Origin: Microbacterium protaetiae
GTDB taxonomy: Bacteria; Actinomycetota; Actinomycetes; Actinomycetales; Microbacteriaceae
Length of the DNA: 64,000 nucleotides
Direction: 5' to 3'
Assembly: GCF_004135285.1 (NCBI RefSeq)
Contig: NZ_CP035494.1
Span: 2,604,001 to 2,668,000, forward strand
Under the pieces are notes generated by a model. It made no database searches. It had not been told where the DNA came from and worked only from the letters and a program-made list of their open reading frames with translations. Of the stretch, positions 1 to 8,980 are shown piece after piece; positions within the stretch are counted from its first letter, which is position 1, and the number at the start of each line of letters is the position of its first letter. The translations under genes were made by a program, and so were the position numbers.

Positions 1-245
1 TCAACGACTTCACCGACGCCGGTCTGGTGCGTCGCATCGAACCCGCCGGGCGCCCGCAACTGTACGAGTTGCGCGTCGGCGACAACCACCACCACCTTGT
101 CTGCCTCGCCTGCGGGGCGGTCGTCGACGTCGACTGCGTGGTGGGACAGGCGCCGTGCCTGACCCCGTCGAACACCGGCGGATTCGTCGTGCACGAGGCC
201 GAAGTCACGTTCTGGGGCACCTGCGCGGACTGCGCGGCGGCGTGA
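1..245 (+). CDS. furA: Fur-family regulator, 3' part (FurA-like)
   Basis: The reading frame is open from base 3, so the window starts inside the gene and only about 80 C-terminal residues are present. They contain the Fur metal-binding signature [10 protein letters not shown] and a second CxxC pair (CADC) just before the stop. This matches the dimerisation/metal-binding half of Fur proteins. The gene ends 58 bp before katG on the same strand, the usual arrangement of the peroxide-responsive repressor FurA with the catalase-peroxidase it controls. The DNA-binding half and start lie outside the window, so assignment to the FurA subgroup rests mainly on the katG neighbour. Confidence 0.88.
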   Translation, partial: NDFTDAGLVRRIEPAGRPQLYELRVGDNHHHLVCLACGAVVDVDCVVGQAPCLTPSNTGGFVVHEAEVTFWGTCADCAAA

Positions 246-303
246 GGCTGCGGCATCCACTTTTCCATCTGCACACACAAGAGAACACGAGAAGGGACAT
301 CAG

Positions 304-2580
304 ATGACCGACAACATCACCGAGGAATCTGAGGGCGTCATCCCCACGCCCACCGGCGAGGAGCAGGAAGTCGCTGCCGAGGAGGCGACCTGCCCGGTCG
401 TGCACGGTGTCAGCCGCGCCGGCGGCTCAAGCGCCCGCAACTGGTGGCCGAACCGCCTCAATCTGCGCGTGCTGGCCAAGAACCCCGCCGAGACAAACCC
501 GCTCGACGATGACTTCGACTACCGCGCCAACTTCGAGAACGTCGACCTCGACGAGCTGCGCAAAGACGTCGAAGAGGCACTGACCACGCGTCAGGACTGG
601 TGGCCCGCCGACTTTGGCAACTACGGTCCCAGCGTGATCCGCATGGCGTGGCACAGCGCCGGCACGTACCGCGTGACCGACGGCCGCGGCGGCGGCAACA
701 CCGGCCAGCAGCGCTTCGCGCCGCTGAACAGCTGGCCCGACAACGCCGGCCTCGACAAGCCGCGGCGCATCCTGTGGCCCGTCAAGAAGAAGTGGGGCAA
801 GCAGATCTCGTGGGCCGACCTGATGATCTTCGCGGGCAACGTCGCACTCGAGCAGATGGGCTTCAAGACCTTCGGCTTCGCCGGCGGCCGCGTTGACGCG
901 TGGGAGCCCGACGACGACGTGTACTGGGGCTCAGAGAACACGTGGCTCGGCGACGAGAAGCGCTACACCCCGGGTGAGAAGCGCGACCTCGAGAACCCGC
1001 TCGCCGCAGTGCAGATGGGCCTCATCTACGTCAACCCCGAGGGCGTGGGCGGAAACCCCGACCCGCTCGAGCTGGCCGGCGACATCCGTGAGACGTTCAA
1101 GCGCATGGCGATGAACGACGAAGAGACCGTCGCCCTCATCGCCGGTGGCCACACCTTCGGCAAGACGCACGGCGCCGGCCCTGCCGACCTGGTCGGCCCC
1201 GCGCCCGAAGACGCCCCGATGGAGCAGATGGGCATCGGCTGGAAGAACTCCCACGGTACGGGCAAGGGCGACGACCAGACCGCGAGCGGCCTGGAGGTCA
1301 CCTGGACCTACCACCCCACCCGGTGGGACAACGAGTTCTTCCACATCCTGTTCGCGTACGAGTGGGAGCTCATGGACAGCCCCGCCGGGGCCAAGCAGTG
1401 GCGGCCGCGCAACGGCGCCGGTGCCGACATGGTGCCGATGGCCCACGACGCCACCAAGCGCCGCGAGCCGCGCATGCTCACCAGCGACCTGTCGCTGCGG
1501 TTCGACCCGATCTACGGGCCGATCTCGGAGAAGTTCAAGGACGACCCGGCGGCCTTCGCCGACGCGTTCGCGCGCGCCTGGTTCAAGCTGACCCACCGCG
1601 ACCTGGGCCCTTCGACCCGGTACCTGGGCAAGCTCGCTCCGGCTGAGGAACTCATCTGGCAAGACCCGGTGCCCGCCGTCGACCACGTGCTGATCGATGA
1701 CGCCGACGCCGCGGCGCTCAAGGCGGAGATCCTCACTTCCGGCCTGACCGTGCCCGAGCTCGTGGCCACGACCTGGGCGGCTGCGGCATCCTTCCGCAAC
1801 AGCGACAAGCGGGGCGGCGCCAACGGCGCGCGCCTGCGCCTGGCGCCGCAGAAGGATTGGGAGGCCAACAACCCCGTGCGCACCGCGAAGGTGCTCGAGG
1901 TGCTCGAAGGCGTCAAGGCGCGCTTCGACGCCGCCCACGAGGTGGATGGTAAGAAGGTCTCGCTGGCCGATCTGATCGTGCTGGCCGGCAACGCCGGTGT
2001 CGAGAAGGCGGCCGGGGATGCCGGATACGACGTGGTCGTGCCGTTCCACGCGGGTCGCACCGACGCCACCGAAGAGCAGACCGACGCCGACTCGTTCTCG
2101 TACCTCGAGCCGGTCGCCGACGGCTTCCGCAACTATGTCGGCCCGATCGCGGCCGCGGCCGACCTGCCGGCCGAGTTCCTGCTGGTGGACAAGGCGAGTC
2201 TGCTGAACCTGACCGCACCCGAGATGACGGTGCTGGTGGGCGGCTTGCGGGCTCTCGACGCGAACTGGGACGGCTCAAAGCTCGGCGTGTTCACCGAGTG
2301 CCCGGGCGTGCTCACGAACGACTTCTTCGTCAACGTGCTCGACATGGGCACCGAGTGGAAGCCGGTCGACCCGGGTTCGCACGCGTTCGCCGGCACTGAC
2401 TTCGCCACCGGCGACCAGAAGTGGATCGGCACCCGTGCCGACCTCGTGTTCGGCTCGAACTCCGAGCTGCGCGCGGTCGCCGAGGTGTACGCCGCCGACG
2501 ACGCGGGCGAGAAGTTCGTGAACGACTTCGTCGCCGCCTGGGGCAAGGTCACCGAGCTCGACCGCTTCGACCTGGAGTGA
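304..2580 (+). CDS. katG: Catalase-peroxidase KatG
   Basis: Bifunctional haem catalase-peroxidase that removes H2O2, normally cytoplasmic. The 758-residue product is full length for the family. The N-terminal active domain has the distal [10 protein letters not shown] segment (Trp116, His117), a Tyr near 242 and Met near 268 expected to form the Met-Tyr-Trp adduct, and the proximal haem ligand in [10 protein letters not shown] (His283). The C-terminal half is the degenerate second peroxidase domain. The ATG follows a good AGAAGGGA ribosome site. It lies directly behind furA and is closed by a strong terminator. No missing residues were noticed. Isoniazid-type activation is possible for the family but not inferable here. 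Confidence 0.98.
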   Translation: MTDNITEESEGVIPTPTGEEQEVAAEEATCPVVHGVSRAGGSSARNWWPNRLNLRVLAKNPAETNPLDDDFDYRANFENVDLDELRKDVEEALTTRQDWWPADFGNYGPSVIRMAWHSAGTYRVTDGRGGGNTGQQRFAPLNSWPDNAGLDKPRRILWPVKKKWGKQISWADLMIFAGNVALEQMGFKTFGFAGGRVDAWEPDDDVYWGSENTWLGDEKRYTPGEKRDLENPLAAVQMGLIYVNPEGVGGNPDPLELAGDIRETFKRMAMNDEETVALIAGGHTFGKTHGAGPADLVGPAPEDAPMEQMGIGWKNSHGTGKGDDQTASGLEVTWTYHPTRWDNEFFHILFAYEWELMDSPAGAKQWRPRNGAGADMVPMAHDATKRREPRMLTSDLSLRFDPIYGPISEKFKDDPAAFADAFARAWFKLTHRDLGPSTRYLGKLAPAEELIWQDPVPAVDHVLIDDADAAALKAEILTSGLTVPELVATTWAAAASFRNSDKRGGANGARLRLAPQKDWEANNPVRTAKVLEVLEGVKARFDAAHEVDGKKVSLADLIVLAGNAGVEKAAGDAGYDVVVPFHAGRTDATEEQTDADSFSYLEPVADGFRNYVGPIAAAADLPAEFLLVDKASLLNLTAPEMTVLVGGLRALDANWDGSKLGVFTECPGVLTNDFFVNVLDMGTEWKPVDPGSHAFAGTDFATGDQKWIGTRADLVFGSNSELRAVAEVYAADDAGEKFVNDFVAAWGKVTELDRFDLE

Positions 2581-2594
2581 CATCCCGCTGACAA

Positions 2595-2624
2595 GGGCCC
2601 GGTTCCACAGGAACCGGGCCCTTT
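2595..2624 (+). terminator. Rho-independent terminator after katG
   Basis: A perfect 12-bp stem (2595-2606 with 2610-2621) has a 3-nt ACA loop and is followed by TTT. It lies 14 bp after the katG stop and would end the furA-katG transcript. Confidence 0.93.
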
Positions 2625-2636
2625 CGCGTACCCGCG

Positions 2637-2642
2637 TAGGCT
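2637..2642 (+). promoter_or_regulatory. -10 element TAGGCT for the oxidoreductase gene
   Basis: TAGGCT matches the T-A-n-n-n-T -10 form seen in front of many genes here. It would start a short leader of roughly 30 nt that carries the GAAGGGA ribosome site of the gene at 2680. No convincing -35 was seen. Confidence 0.45.
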
Positions 2643-2679
2643 CGCATCAGACCACTCGCATCAGACGAAGGGATCGTTC

Positions 2680-3324
2680 ATGGCACGCATTCTGATCATC
2701 GGAGCCCACGGCAAGGTCGCTCTGCAGCTCGCACCGGCTCTCGTGGCACGTGGAGACACGGTGACCGGCGTCATCCGCAATCCTGCGCACGAGGCCGATG
2801 TCGCCGCCACCGGTGCGGCGCCGCTGGTGGCCGACGTCGAGGCGCTCGACGAAGACCAGCTCACCAACATCATCGCCGGCAACGACGCGGTCGTCTGGTC
2901 GGCCGGGGCCGGCGGCGGCGACCCGGAGCGCACGTACACGGTTGATCGCGACGCGGCGATCCGGTCGATGGATGCCGCGGCCGCCGCCGATGTGCGCCGG
3001 TACGTGATGGTGTCGTACTTCGGCGCCCGTGTCGACCACGGGGTGCCCGAGGGCGACTCGTTCTTCGCCTATGCCGAGGCCAAGGCCGCCGCCGACGCGC
3101 ATCTGCGCGCCAGCGGACTGGATTGGACGATCGTCGCGCCCAGCAGCCTGACGCTCGACGAGCCGACCGGCCGCATCGATGTGGCCGCGGACACGTCGGG
3201 TTCGGTGCCGCGCGCAGATGTGGCCGCGGTGATCGCCGTGGTGCTGGCCGACCCGTCGACGGTGCACCGCACGATCCGGTTCAACAGCGGAGAGACCCCG
3301 ATCGCCGAGGCTGTCGCGGGCTGA
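2680..3324 (+). CDS. NAD(P)-binding SDR-like oxidoreductase
   Basis: The 214-residue protein belongs to the atypical short-chain dehydrogenase / NAD(P)H-binding (NmrA/YwnB-like) family. The N-terminus has the dinucleotide-binding fold with the motif IIGAHGKVALQL (residues 5-16), and the middle has the VMVSYFGA strand followed by a YAEAKAAAD helix, which carries the usual Tyr-x3-Lys pair (FAYAEAK). The C-terminal half ends in the substrate-side segment ADVAAVIAVVLADPS typical of these proteins. The substrate cannot be inferred. It is a stand-alone gene between two terminators. A good ribosome site (GAAGGGA) supports the ATG start. Confidence 0.85.
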   Translation: MARILIIGAHGKVALQLAPALVARGDTVTGVIRNPAHEADVAATGAAPLVADVEALDEDQLTNIIAGNDAVVWSAGAGGGDPERTYTVDRDAAIRSMDAAAAADVRRYVMVSYFGARVDHGVPEGDSFFAYAEAKAAADAHLRASGLDWTIVAPSSLTLDEPTGRIDVAADTSGSVPRADVAAVIAVVLADPSTVHRTIRFNSGETPIAEAVAG

Positions 3325-3395
3325 GCGCGGGGGTGTGCGCGGCCGCGGGGCCGGGTGGCCGGGCGCGGCCCGGGCTGCGGCGCGGGGGTGGCACT

Positions 3396-3570
3396 AACTC
3401 AGTCTGTGCCGTGGCGCAGCCGCGTGGTTGCCGCGGAATTCCGCACGTGTGGCCGCGCGGCGTCGCATCCGAGACTGAGTTCTTGCACGCCCGGTCCGGG
3501 CACCGGTGCAGTTCGGGCGCCCAGACTGAGTGGTTGCACGCCTAGCCTTGGCACCGGCACAGTTCGGGCG
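3396..3570. repeat. 51-bp imperfect direct repeat with an inverted 10-mer
   Basis: Two imperfect copies begin AGACTGAGT at 3472 and 3523 and both end in GTTCGGGCG-type sequence. The 10-mer AACTCAGTCT at 3396-3405 is the exact reverse complement of 3472-3481. The 313-bp spacer 3325-3637 holds these copies and the aqpZ terminator and no credible gene. Confidence 0.6.
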
Positions 3571-3616
3571 GACGAGCCCGGCGCCGCGGAATGGCGGCGA
3601 CGGGCTCGTCCGCCCG
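3565..3616 (-). terminator. Hairpin terminator downstream of aqpZ
   Basis: A perfect 16-bp inverted repeat (3565-3580 with 3601-3616) surrounds a 20-nt loop and lies 22 bp beyond the aqpZ stop. It has no clear T-tract, so it may act as a bidirectional stop between the converging oxidoreductase and aqpZ genes. Confidence 0.65.
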
Positions 3617-3637
3617 ATACGGTCCTAGCGCGTGGGG

Positions 3638-4396
3638 TCAGGCAAGCTCGGGCTCGGGGAACAGAGCGCGGTGCACGAGGCCAGCGATGAGGCCACCCAC
3701 CAGCGGGAACACGATGAACACCCACAGCTGCCCGAGCGGTCCGACCCCGCCATAGATCGCCGCGGCGATCGATCGGGCCGGGTTCACCGAGGTGTTGTCG
3801 ATCGGGATTGAGATCAGGTGGATAAGCGTCAGCGTCAGACCGATCGCGAGCCCCGCGAAGCCCACCGGCGCGCGCTTGCTCGTCGAGCCGGCCACGACCA
3901 GCACGAACACGCACGTCAGGATGATCTCGACCAGGATCGCGGCGCCGATACCCCAGCCGCCAGGGGAGTGGTCACCGAACCCGTTGCTGGCGAAGCCGCC
4001 TGACTGGGCGGTGCTCAGCCACTTGTCGGGCCCGAACAGCCCGATCAGCACGAGCAACGTGGAGCCGACGACGCCGCCGACGATCTGGGCGACGATGTAG
4101 CCGATGACGTCCTTCCAGGCGAAGCGCCCGGCTGTGGCCATCCCCAGGGTGATCGCGGGGTTGAAGTGGCCGCCCGAGATCGGGCCCCACGCATAGACGC
4201 CGACCAGTACGGTCAGGCCGAAGGCGAGGGCCACCCCGAGGTGTCCGACGCCCAGCGGCGTCCCCTCGCCGCCGACGGCGAAGTCAGCCGCGTACAGCGC
4301 GGTGCCCACGCCGCCGAACACCAGCACGAGTGTTCCGATGGCTTCGGCCACCATTCGGGTGACGAGCGGAGGCGAAGCAGGCGTCGAGTCCGACAT
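3638..4396 (-). CDS. aqpZ: Aquaporin Z
   Basis: The 252-residue channel of the MIP family has six membrane segments and both half-helix motifs, HFNPAITLG in the first half and SVNPARS in the second. The residues around the second motif (LIHLISIPIDNTSVNPARS) closely resemble the water-selective AqpZ pore with its His and Arg filter positions, not a glycerol facilitator. The open frame continues 20 codons upstream, but the ATG at 4396 is preceded by GGGAGA at the right distance and gives the family length. It is followed by a strong hairpin and sits downstream of the antiporter gene without obvious coupling. Confidence 0.93.
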   Translation of the reverse strand: MSDSTPASPPLVTRMVAEAIGTLVLVFGGVGTALYAADFAVGGEGTPLGVGHLGVALAFGLTVLVGVYAWGPISGGHFNPAITLGMATAGRFAWKDVIGYIVAQIVGGVVGSTLLVLIGLFGPDKWLSTAQSGGFASNGFGDHSPGGWGIGAAILVEIILTCVFVLVVAGSTSKRAPVGFAGLAIGLTLTLIHLISIPIDNTSVNPARSIAAAIYGGVGPLGQLWVFIVFPLVGGLIAGLVHRALFPEPELA

Positions 4397-4532
4397 GGAA
4401 GTCTCCCTTGTTCGTGTCCGGCAGTGTCCGGAACCGTCTTGCGGTCGATGCGACACACCGATGCGGCGAGGTTATCGGCATCGACACCGGTGGGGCACCG
4501 CACGACACGCCGTTGTGCCACATCGGCGCGCG

Positions 4533-6236
4533 TCAGGCGAACACGCTGAGACCGTACGCCGCGAACAGCACGAGATGCGCGACCCCGTGCGCGGCGGTGA
4601 CCCGGCGTCCCGAGAAGGTCACGATCGACAGCAGCAGGGATGCCGCCACCAGCAGCATCCCGACAGGATCCAGCGCGAGCACAGGGGGTTGTGCCGTGAC
4701 CAGACCCACCGCGAGCACCGCCGGCACGGTCAGCCCGACCGTCGACACGAGCGCGCCGTGGCACAGGTTGCTCACTCGCTGGATCTCGCCCGCGCGCGCG
4801 GCGCGCACCGACGTGATGGCTTCGGGCAGGAACACGATCGCGGCGATGAGGATGCCCGACAGCGCCGTCGGCGCCCGCAGGCGGGCCAGGCCATCGTCGA
4901 GCATCGCTGCCAGGTCGTGCGAGAGCAGAACGATCGGCAACACGGTCAGGATGAGAAGCCCCAACCGTGCAATCAGTTCGCTGCGATGTGTGCGGACCAG
5001 GGCCTGGGTGCTGGGATGCCGCAGTGCGGCGCCGGCGACCGGGTGCTGTGGCGCGGGGCCGACGGCGGGAGGCTGCGGTGCGGCGCCAACGGCGGGATGT
5101 TCCGATGCGGCGCGGGTGCTGGGAGCGGGATGCCGCGGTGTGGTGCGGGTGCCTGCCGTGGGATGGCACGGCGCGTGGTCGGCGACCGGGTGCTGCGCCG
5201 CGGCGCCGGCACCGGAACGCTGCGTTGCCCCGCGCACGCCGGACGTGACTTCGACGAAGTCGCCGGCCTGTGCACCGGTCTGCCGCCACAGGAAGAACGC
5301 ATACGACCCGACCGTGAGCACGATCACGACGACGGCTTGGATGCCGGTGAAGGATCCGCGCTGGCCGATGAGCTGCGGCATCCCGAACGCGAGTGCGAGC
5401 AGCACGACGAGCATGCCGAGATACGTCGAGGTGCCGGTGCGGTTGTGGCGCAGCCTGCCGTGACGAAGTCCGCCGACCAGCAGCGAGAGCCCGACCACGA
5501 GGTTGAGGATGATCATCGACACCGCGAGCACCGAGTCGCGCGCGATGGTGGCGTGGTCGCCGGGGCCGAGCATGACCGCCGCGATCAAAACGACCTCGAT
5601 GAGCACTATCGACAGGGTGAGCACGAGTGTGCCCAACGGGTCGCCGAGTCGTGCGGCCAGTCGCTCGGCCTGATGGACGACGCCGAAAGCGCACACGACG
5701 ACGACAGCGACCGTGCCTGCCAGGACGGCGATCAGCAGCGGCGCGGGGGCGGGCGGGGTGAGAGCGGGCGTCAGGAGCGTGAGCGCGCCGAAGGCGAGCC
5801 ATCCGACGACGACGCGGGCGAGCGCGCCCGGTGTGAAGACCGCGCGCAGCGGGGTGCGTGGGGTGGATGCCGGCGCGGGCGCTGCGGGCGTGGGTGCCGC
5901 GGTTGGTGCTGCGGGCGTGGATGCCGGGCGTACCGGCGCGGGTGCGACCGGGTTAGCTGCGGGGGTGGATGCCGGGGCGGGGCCGAAGGGCGTGGACGAG
6001 GCGGCAGGCGTGGGTACCGCGGCTGGTGTGGGTGCCGCGGCAGTCGCTGCGGGTGTGGACGCCGGGGTGCGTGGGGCGGAGGGCGCCGCAGACGTGGGTG
6101 CCGGGGCGGGCGCTGCGGGTGCGGCTGGGTCAGGAGCGGGGGTGGATGCCGGGGCGGGGGCGGGCGCTGCGGGCGTGGGTGCCGAGGCGGCGGGCGTGGG
6201 TGCCGGGGCGGGTGCTGTGCGGCGAGGGGCGGTCAT
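4533..6236 (-). CDS. ChaA-like Ca2+(Na+)/H+ antiporter with low-complexity insertions
   Basis: The 567-residue membrane protein belongs to the CaCA cation/proton exchanger superfamily (ChaA/y4hA type). The two conserved repeats are visible: DPLGTLVLTLSIVLIEV in the first half and FLPEAITSVRAARAGEIQR in the second, each with the acidic residue used in ion transport. Two oddities stand out. The first 145 or so residues are almost only Pro, Ala, Ser and Thr. The loop between the halves (about residues 355-435) is rich in His-Pro pairs. The ATG at 6236 with an AGGA site is chosen over an upstream in-frame ATG. The transported ion cannot be decided from sequence. Confidence 0.85.
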   Translation of the reverse strand: MTAPRRTAPAPAPTPAASAPTPAAPAPAPASTPAPDPAAPAAPAPAPTSAAPSAPRTPASTPAATAAAPTPAAVPTPAASSTPFGPAPASTPAANPVAPAPVRPASTPAAPTAAPTPAAPAPASTPRTPLRAVFTPGALARVVVGWLAFGALTLLTPALTPPAPAPLLIAVLAGTVAVVVVCAFGVVHQAERLAARLGDPLGTLVLTLSIVLIEVVLIAAVMLGPGDHATIARDSVLAVSMIILNLVVGLSLLVGGLRHGRLRHNRTGTSTYLGMLVVLLALAFGMPQLIGQRGSFTGIQAVVVIVLTVGSYAFFLWRQTGAQAGDFVEVTSGVRGATQRSGAGAAAQHPVADHAPCHPTAGTRTTPRHPAPSTRAASEHPAVGAAPQPPAVGPAPQHPVAGAALRHPSTQALVRTHRSELIARLGLLILTVLPIVLLSHDLAAMLDDGLARLRAPTALSGILIAAIVFLPEAITSVRAARAGEIQRVSNLCHGALVSTVGLTVPAVLAVGLVTAQPPVLALDPVGMLLVAASLLLSIVTFSGRRVTAAHGVAHLVLFAAYGLSVFA

Positions 6237-6368
6237 GGCGAATCCTGGTCTCGGGGCCGTCCCCGCCAGGATTGCGCGCCCGGGTCGTCCCGGACGTGGC
6301 GAATGCACGCCCGTTCAGGATAGCAACGCCGCCTGAGACCCGGGCAGCGGTACCTGCGGCATCCTTCG

Positions 6369-6419
6369 GTCGTCGCATATGGCCCCTCGCGCGGTAAGAA
6401 CGGGGCCATATGCGACGAC
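6369..6419. repeat. 18-bp perfect inverted repeat
   Basis: The arms 6369-6386 and 6402-6419 are perfect reverse complements with a 15-nt loop. The hairpin lies between the DUF58 stop and the antiporter start, abuts the tandem repeat at 6422, and could act as a terminator for the DUF58 operon. Confidence 0.65.
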
Positions 6420-6421
6420 TT

Positions 6422-6509
6422 AAGTGGACTCACGAATTCAAGCGGACTCACGAGTCCAAGTGGGCTCACGAATTCAAGTGGACTCACGAATTCAAGAGCA
6501 CTCACGAAG
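6422..6509. repeat. 18-bp tandem repeat, about five copies
   Basis: Units of 18 bp (consensus AAGTGGACTCACGAATTC) start at 6422, 6440, 6458, 6476 and 6494; the last is truncated. The array is AT-richer than its surroundings and lies 12 bp past the DUF58 stop codon. Because 18 is a multiple of three, one minus-strand frame reads LEFVSP repeats; that frame has no ribosome site and is not called as a gene. Confidence 0.85.
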
Positions 6510-6521
6510 AGCGGCGCGCCG

Positions 6522-7823
6522 TCAGAGCCGCCCCGCGGCCTTCAGCTGCAGGTAGCGGTCGGCGATGCGGGGTGGGAGCTCTTCGGGCCCGTCGGTCAGC
6601 GCGTCAGCGCCGGCGGCGACGACGGCCTGAGTCACGCGGTCGGCGTCGGCGAGTGTCTGCTCAGCGGCGGCCGCGCGGTAGATCTCGCCGACCGTGCTGC
6701 GGGCGCGCGCTTGCACGCTCAGTCCGGTGTCGGCGACGGTTCCCACCAGCACGTGGGCGTGCGCGGTGAAACCGGGCAGTGTGCCGAGAAAGCCGCGGGC
6801 GGCAGATGCCTCATCCTGAGCGGTCAGCAGCACCACGAGCGAGGGCCGCACGGCCAGAGAGCGCACGTGGGCGGCCACGGCGTCCCAGTCGGTGTCGATG
6901 AGCGTCGGCTCGACGGGGGCCATGGCGTCGACCAGGGCGGGCAGCAGCGCGTCGCCGTCGATGCCGGTGACCCGAGCGCGCACGGCGCGGTCGGCCATGA
7001 TCAGATGCACGTGGTCTCCGGCTTGGGCGGCGAGGGCCGCCAGCAGCAGAGTGGCCTCCATCGCGGCATCCAACCGCACGCCGTCGCCCACTCGGGCAGC
7101 CGACGTGCGTCCGGTGTCGATCACTATCACGATGTGCCGGTCACGCTCGGGGCGCCACGTGCGCAACATGGTGGTGCCGGCACGGGCCGTCGCGCGCCAG
7201 TCGATCGAGCGCACATCGTCGCCGCGCACGTACGGACGCAGGCTGTCGAACTCGCTGCCCTGGCCGCGGATCAGCACGCTCGTGGCCCCGTCGAGCTCGC
7301 GCAGCCGTGCCAACCGCGAGGGCAGGTGCCGGCGCGCGGTGAACGGCGGCAGCACGCGGATGGTGCCCCGCGCTTCGAGTCGTGATTGTCGACCGGCCAA
7401 CCCCAGCGGCCCCAGCGACCGCAGCACGACGAACTCCGAGACCAGCTCACCCCGCCGGCGCGGACGCAGCGGCGCCGCGATGCGGAGCGCCTCGCCCGGC
7501 TCCAGCCGGACGGCGCTGCGGGCCAGCGGTGCGCCGGCGGTCGGCTGCCACGCGTCGCGCAGCCATCCGTGCAGCCGGCGCTCGCCGCGCAGCGTGACGG
7601 TCGTCTCGACTCGGCTGCCCAGCAGCGCACGGCGCGGGATGTCGCGCTCGACGCGTACCCGCCGGGGATCGGCCGCCAGCGCGACATCGGCGACGATCGC
7701 CAGCGCGCACAGCACGAGCCATCCGGCCGCTGACATCCACGGGTCGATCCCCGCGATCGACAGCACGATCACGGGGATGACGCCGAGTGCGAGGGCGAGA
7801 GAGAGGCGCCCGGTCAGGTACAT
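6522..7823 (-). CDS. DUF58 domain protein
   Basis: The 433-residue protein begins with two membrane segments (about residues 8-50), followed by a cytosolic domain with the DUF58 signature LRPYVRGDDVRSIDWRATAR near residue 200 and a von Willebrand A-like strand IVIVIDTGR just after it. Proteins of this family are encoded beside MoxR ATPases, and the pair is thought to work together in protein maturation or envelope processes. It is the last gene of the overlapping minus-strand operon, 56 bp after moxR, with a GGAG ribosome site in front of its ATG. The precise role is unknown. Confidence 0.9.
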   Translation of the reverse strand: MYLTGRLSLALALGVIPVIVLSIAGIDPWMSAAGWLVLCALAIVADVALAADPRRVRVERDIPRRALLGSRVETTVTLRGERRLHGWLRDAWQPTAGAPLARSAVRLEPGEALRIAAPLRPRRRGELVSEFVVLRSLGPLGLAGRQSRLEARGTIRVLPPFTARRHLPSRLARLRELDGATSVLIRGQGSEFDSLRPYVRGDDVRSIDWRATARAGTTMLRTWRPERDRHIVIVIDTGRTSAARVGDGVRLDAAMEATLLLAALAAQAGDHVHLIMADRAVRARVTGIDGDALLPALVDAMAPVEPTLIDTDWDAVAAHVRSLAVRPSLVVLLTAQDEASAARGFLGTLPGFTAHAHVLVGTVADTGLSVQARARSTVGEIYRAAAAEQTLADADRVTQAVVAAGADALTDGPEELPPRIADRYLQLKAAGRL

Positions 7824-7879
7824 GTGCTCCGTTTCGTCGGGTCAGCTCGTGCGGTCGGCAGGCGTGGGAAGGACCCCGC

Positions 7880-8980
7880 TCACATGGGCACCCGGGTCTG
7901 CTGCAGCACCGCGGTGAGCACCGCGTCGACCGAGACGCCCTCGAGCGCGGCATCCGGTCGCAGACGAATGCGATGCCGCCAGGTGGGCACGAGCATCGTC
8001 TGGATGTGGTCGGGGGTCACCGCGGGGTAGCCGCTGAGCCACGCCCACGCTTTCGCGGCGGCCAGCAGCGCGGTGGCCGCGCGCGGGCTGACCCCCAGCT
8101 GCACCGACGGGCTCTGCCGGGTCGCGCGGGCGAGGTCGACGAGGTACCCGAGCACCTCGTCGGTGACGGCGATGGATGCCGCGGCCCGCCGTGCCGCGCG
8201 CAGCTGCGCCGCATCGACGACCGGCTCGATGCCCGCCAGCGTGTGCGGATCGAAGCCGTCGGCGTGCTGGCGCAGCACGCGCAGCTCGGCGTCGCGGTCG
8301 GGCACCGACACGATGAGCTTGAGCAGAAAGCGGTCGAGCTGCGCCTCGGGCAGCGGATACGTGCCCTCGTGCTCGATCGGGTTCTGCGTGGCGGCGACCA
8401 GGAACGGGTCGGGCAGATCCCGGGTCACGCCGTCGGCGGTGACCTGGTGCTCTTCCATGGCTTCCAGCAGCGCCGCCTGCGTCTTGGGCGGGGTGCGGTT
8501 TATCTCGTCGGCCAGCACGATGTTCGTGAAGATCGGTCCCTCACGGAACTCGAACTCGGCGGTGCGTGCGTCGTAGACGAGCGAGCCCGAGACATCGCCG
8601 GGCATGAGGTCGGGGGTGAACTGCACGCGCTTGGTGTCGAGGCTCAGTGCCCGGCTGAAAGCTCGCACCAGCAGGGTCTTGGCAACGCCGGGCACGCCCT
8701 CCAGCAGCACGTGGCCGCCGGCAAGCAGGGCGATGAGAAGACCGCTGATCGCGCCGTCTTGGCCGATCACGGCGCGCCCGACCTCGAGGCGCACCTGGTG
8801 CAGGGCGGTGCGCAGGGCGTCGTCGGGGGATGCCGCGGGGGCGGGGCGTTTCGTCGCGTCGCTGCGCCCCTCGCGGGGCGACCGGGTGGGGTCGGGGCGC
8901 TCCTCGCTCAACGACCGGGCGGGGTCGGGGTGCTCTTCGCTCGACGGGCGGGTGGGGTCGGCCGGAATCGGGTCTGTCAT
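7880..8980 (-). CDS. MoxR-family AAA+ ATPase
   Basis: The 366-residue protein has a charged, Pro/Asp/Ser-repetitive N-terminus (first 45 residues or so) followed by a complete MoxR ATPase core: Walker A GVPGVAKT near residue 95, Walker B VLADEINR, sensor-type segment ATQNPIEHEGTYPLPEAQLDRF and the C-terminal lid. MoxR proteins act as chaperone-like ATPases with DUF58/vWA partners, which fits the flanking genes. The ATG at 8980 is preceded by GGGAGGA, and the first four bases (ATGA) overlap the stop of the DUF4350 gene, indicating translational coupling. A much longer open frame upstream is an antisense-type artefact of high GC. Confidence 0.93.
   Translation of the reverse strand: MTDPIPADPTRPSSEEHPDPARSLSEERPDPTRSPREGRSDATKRPAPAASPDDALRTALHQVRLEVGRAVIGQDGAISGLLIALLAGGHVLLEGVPGVAKTLLVRAFSRALSLDTKRVQFTPDLMPGDVSGSLVYDARTAEFEFREGPIFTNIVLADEINRTPPKTQAALLEAMEEHQVTADGVTRDLPDPFLVAATQNPIEHEGTYPLPEAQLDRFLLKLIVSVPDRDAELRVLRQHADGFDPHTLAGIEPVVDAAQLRAARRAAASIAVTDEVLGYLVDLARATRQSPSVQLGVSPRAATALLAAAKAWAWLSGYPAVTPDHIQTMLVPTWRHRIRLRPDAALEGVSVDAVLTAVLQQTRVPM

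Noticed and set aside
931-2049. Long antisense frame opposite katG
   Set aside because: Shadow of a high-GC gene; katG has complete motifs and length.
6233-6505. Minus-strand 90-codon frame with LEFVSP repeats
   Set aside because: No ribosome site, it runs through a hairpin and into the antiporter start, and the repeat is explained by the 18-bp DNA period.
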